64,000 nt of DNA, from the NCBI RefSeq assembly GCF_000718305.1, contig NZ_JOFQ01000012.1, positions 1-64,000 on the forward strand. Reading direction: 5' to 3'. Both the position numbers and the translations under genes were made by a program. This DNA is from Streptomyces niger (GTDB lineage Bacteria > Actinomycetota > Actinomycetes > Streptomycetales > Streptomycetaceae). This document shows positions 61,642 through 64,000 of this stretch, in pieces. The notes below the pieces were generated by a model that searched no databases, was not told the DNA's origin, and saw only the letters and a list, made by a program, of their open reading frames with translations. How positions within the stretch are numbered: the first letter of the stretch is position 1; every line of letters starts with the position of its first letter.

Positions 61642-62484
61642 TCACATGTCTGCGTCGTCCTCCGGCTCACCGGCCACCACCAGGCGCGGCGGCAACTCGG
61701 CGAACTCGGCGCGGGCCCGCGCCGGCAGCCCGGGGTCGGTGACCAGTACGTCGACCTGGTCCAGGGAGGCGAACGAACTCAGCCCCACCGTGCCCCACTT
61801 CGTGTGGTCCGCGACCACCACGACCCGGCGCGCGGACCGCACGAAGTGCCGGTTGGTCTCCGCCTCGGCGAGATTCGGCGTCGACAACCCGGCCTCGACG
61901 GATATGCCGTGCACACCGAGGAAGAGCACATCGAAGTGGAGCGAGCGGATCGCGGCGTCGGCGACCGGCCCCACCAGGGTGTCCGACGGCGTCCGCACGC
62001 CACCCGTCAGCACGACCGTGGCCGCACCGGGGCGCGGGCTCCCGGCACCGGCCGCCGCCCGCTGCGCGGCATAGAAGACGTCAGCCACCCGGACGGAGTT
62101 CGTCACCACCGTCAGGTCCGGCACGTCCAGCAGCTGATGGGCCAGCGTGAACGCCGTCGTGCCGCCCGCCAGCGCGATCGCGCTGCCCGGCGCCGCCATC
62201 TGCGCGGCCGCCTCGGCGATGGCCTCCTTGGCCGACAGCTCCAGCGCGGACTTGGCCTCGAATCCCGGTTCGTGCGCGCTCGGCTCGCTCACCGGGACCG
62301 CGCCCCCGTGCACCTTCTCCACCACGCCCTGACGGGCCAGCGCGTCCAGGTCCCGACGGACCGTCATGTCCGAGACGCTCAGCTTGCGGGTCAGCTCATT
62401 GACGCGGACGCCGCCGCGCCGCCGCACCTCGTCCAGGATCAGGGCACGCCGTTGCTCGGCGAGGAGGTTCTGGTTGTCACTCAC
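61642..62484 (-). CDS. DeoR/GlpR-family transcriptional regulator
   Basis: A 280-residue repressor. DeoR helix-turn-helix: LLAEQRRALILDEVRRRGGV, RVNELTRKLSVSDMTVRRDL, with the family end HGGAV. The sugar-phosphate-binding DeoR_C domain follows (SAIALAGGTTAFTLAHQLLD, VLTGGVR, GVHGISVEAGLSTPN). GTG 62484. Divergent from a membrane protein gene; no sugar phosphotransferase or kinase gene lies next to it within the window. Confidence 0.92.
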   Translation of the reverse strand: MSDNQNLLAEQRRALILDEVRRRGGVRVNELTRKLSVSDMTVRRDLDALARQGVVEKVHGGAVPVSEPSAHEPGFEAKSALELSAKEAIAEAAAQMAAPGSAIALAGGTTAFTLAHQLLDVPDLTVVTNSVRVADVFYAAQRAAAGAGSPRPGAATVVLTGGVRTPSDTLVGPVADAAIRSLHFDVLFLGVHGISVEAGLSTPNLAEAETNRHFVRSARRVVVVADHTKWGTVGLSSFASLDQVDVLVTDPGLPARARAEFAELPPRLVVAGEPEDDADM

Positions 62485-62665
62485 CCGGCCTGTCCCTTCG
62501 TCCCCATGCATCGCGCGCCGTGCCGCACCAGCGCTGCTGTTCGGAGACATCCTCGCACGAGGCACCGACACGGACTCCCGGAGCCGGATGAGGTGAATGC
62601 GGCGCCGGGACGGGCAAGAAAGTATCCGGGACGCACATCCACGTACGGACAACGGGGGAAGCACT

Positions 62666-64000
62666 GTGGACACCACGCACCGGTCCGCGCCCGCAACCAC
62701 GCCGGACCCGGACGGCGACGGGGACACCGCCGCCGCGCACAGACCACGCCGGATCGCCCTGGAACTGCTGGTGCACGGCGTCGGCGGCACCACACCCGCC
62801 GAGATGCTGGACGACCCCCGGGTCGTGCGTGTCACCGGCGACGACACCGCCGCCATCTACCGCCGCACCATCGACGCGGACGCCGAGGAGCGCCCTCCGG
62901 ACCCGCACGAGGGCGCCCCCGAGGAACCGGTCCGCGAGGCGTACGTCTGGTGCAACCTCACCTCGGGCAACGGCAGCCGCGCCCTCTGGTTGATCCTGCT
63001 GCCCTTCATGGTCGCCAACCTCGCCCACTGGATGCGTCCCGCCGCACCCAGAGGCCATCCCGCGCAGCGGATCTACGACGTCCTCGTGCGCATCCTCGCG
63101 CTCACCCTCACCGTGCTGCTCGCCGCCGGGGCGTGCGAGGTGGCCCTGGACCTGATCGCCTGGCAGTGCGCGGGCAGCCACGCGTGCTCCGCCGACCGCT
63201 CCTGGCTCGGCTTCCTCAACACCGCGCACGACGGCTGGTGGAGCCTGCCGGGCCGCCGCCTCGTGGTCGCCGCCACCATGCCGCTGCTCCTCGTGGGCCT
63301 GCTCTGGTGGCTCTCGCACCGTACGTGGAGCGCGTACGAATCCGCCTCCCCGCCGCCGCGCCGCCCCGGCGCCTCGCGCGACACCCCGCCCTCGGAGCGG
63401 CCCACCCTCTGCCTGGACGGCTTCTGGTACGGCCGCCGCGTCGTCGCCCGGCTGCGCTCCGCGCACGCCGCGGCGGGGCTGCTCACCATCGCCACCGCCC
63501 TGCTGCTGACCGCGCACGACGCCGACGCCAGGACCGGCGCCGACGGGGTGCTGCGCTGGACCGGGTACGCCCTGGCCGCGCTGGTTGCCGTGCTCGCGGT
63601 ACTCAGCGCCGTCATCGTCTGCCGCACCGCGCGCAGCGAGGCGGAGCCCGACGTGGAGACCGACCGGCCCATCGTGCGGTGGCTGCCGTGGGCCGCGCTC
63701 GGCGCCTTGGCGCTGACCGCCCTGCACACCGCCTGGGCACGCTCCGGCTGGACCTCCTCCGGCCACCTTCCCGGGGAAAGCACCTTCGCCGTCATCGCCG
63801 TCCTACAAGGCGCCCTGGTCGTCGGACTGCTGCTGACCGCCGCGGTGCTCCAGAAGGCCGCGCGTGGCACGGAACGCACCGCGGCCGGGGGACTGGCCGG
63901 CGCCTCCGTCGCGCTGCTGGCCTGCGCGCTGGGCGGCGTGCTGACCGGGGGAGTGGCCCAGCGCGCCGCCGACTGGCTGGACCGCGGCGCCACCCCCGGC
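62666..64000 (+). CDS. Large membrane protein with a hydrolase-like N-terminus, partial
   Basis: The frame is open from GTG 62666 (GGGGAA upstream) to the window edge, 445 codons, with no stop. Residues 30-50 read RIALELLVHGVGGTTPAEML; HGVGG after a beta strand is how alpha/beta hydrolases begin. The segment to about residue 110 is soluble, then membrane helices follow (ALWLILLPFMVANLAHWM, ILALTLTVLLAAGACEVALD, LVVAATMPLLLVGLLWWL, and at least five more). The hydrolase part may continue beyond the edge. Divergent from the DeoR gene. Function not assigned. Confidence 0.8.
   Translation, partial: MDTTHRSAPATTPDPDGDGDTAAAHRPRRIALELLVHGVGGTTPAEMLDDPRVVRVTGDDTAAIYRRTIDADAEERPPDPHEGAPEEPVREAYVWCNLTSGNGSRALWLILLPFMVANLAHWMRPAAPRGHPAQRIYDVLVRILALTLTVLLAAGACEVALDLIAWQCAGSHACSADRSWLGFLNTAHDGWWSLPGRRLVVAATMPLLLVGLLWWLSHRTWSAYESASPPPRRPGASRDTPPSERPTLCLDGFWYGRRVVARLRSAHAAAGLLTIATALLLTAHDADARTGADGVLRWTGYALAALVAVLAVLSAVIVCRTARSEAEPDVETDRPIVRWLPWAALGALALTALHTAWARSGWTSSGHLPGESTFAVIAVLQGALVVGLLLTAAVLQKAARGTERTAAGGLAGASVALLACALGGVLTGGVAQRAADWLDRGATPG

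Noticed and set aside
1..64000. tRNA, rRNA or riboswitch genes
   Set aside because: I looked for TTCGAATC-type T-arms, rRNA stretches and conserved riboswitch cores by eye and saw none; a covariance search would be needed to exclude small RNAs.

Overview
The window is very GC-rich, with strong third-position G/C bias and many GTG and TTG starts. Its gene families are typical of a Streptomyces chromosome: sugar ABC systems without their own ATPase, a mycothiol-dependent maleylpyruvate isomerase-fold enzyme, a deazaflavin (F420) reductase-fold protein, a PASTA-less Ser/Thr kinase, DUF6421, DUF6986, DUF6332 and SCO4225-type proteins. No rRNA, tRNA, CRISPR array or large biosynthetic cluster was seen. 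Family assignments rest on motifs and remembered family patterns, not on searches.

Layout. 0.3-5.1 kb is an arabinofuranoside operon (GH51 enzyme, lipoprotein binding protein, two permeases) with an operator-like palindrome upstream. 5.4-12.4 kb is a decaying zone. It holds a doubly broken CPBP protease, an integrase/inositol-phosphatase chimera, an internally deleted IS630 transposase, scraps of an alanyl-tRNA synthetase-like DHHA1 domain and of a Kef-type antiporter, and an unknown protein next to a small orphan ORF. Only the nitronate monooxygenase and a secreted lipase look intact there. 12.6-17.6 kb is a redox unit: TetR regulator, ferredoxin-fused ferredoxin reductase, AurF-like diiron oxygenase and Baeyer-Villiger-type monooxygenase. 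17.9-24.4 kb holds housekeeping and membrane genes (HAD, PAP2, M56 peptidase, DUF5134, VOC, GNAT, GDPD, PadR). 24.8-28.9 kb is a four-gene run (DUF6421, SDR, threonine-aldolase-like PLP enzyme, free-standing B3/4 editing domain) and is the best candidate for an undescribed system. 31.3-33.1 kb is etfBA. 34.6-37.5 kb is a sulfane-sulfur/persulfide operon under a pair of identical CsoR/CstR-like palindromes.

37.7-64 kb contains a LacI/ROK sugar pair, a receptor-like Ser/Thr kinase, a GH27 alpha-galactosidase, a P-loop/Nudix fusion, an M20 dipeptidase, a geranylgeranyl-reductase-like flavoprotein and an F420-type reductase with a divergent TetR and twin operators. A two-component pair follows whose histidine kinase is frameshifted. 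The rest comprises SMP-30, maleylpyruvate isomerase-like, a ROK regulator facing a phosphotriesterase-like hydrolase, an RsbW-like ATPase, a cysteine-desulfhydrase-like PLP enzyme, SRPBCC and DeoR proteins, and a membrane protein cut by the right edge.

A pattern runs across the whole window. At least eight genes have a short tandem repeat array (10-29 bp units) that overlaps or abuts their own stop codon. In one case the array supplies four successive in-frame stops and also the N-terminal extension of the next protein.
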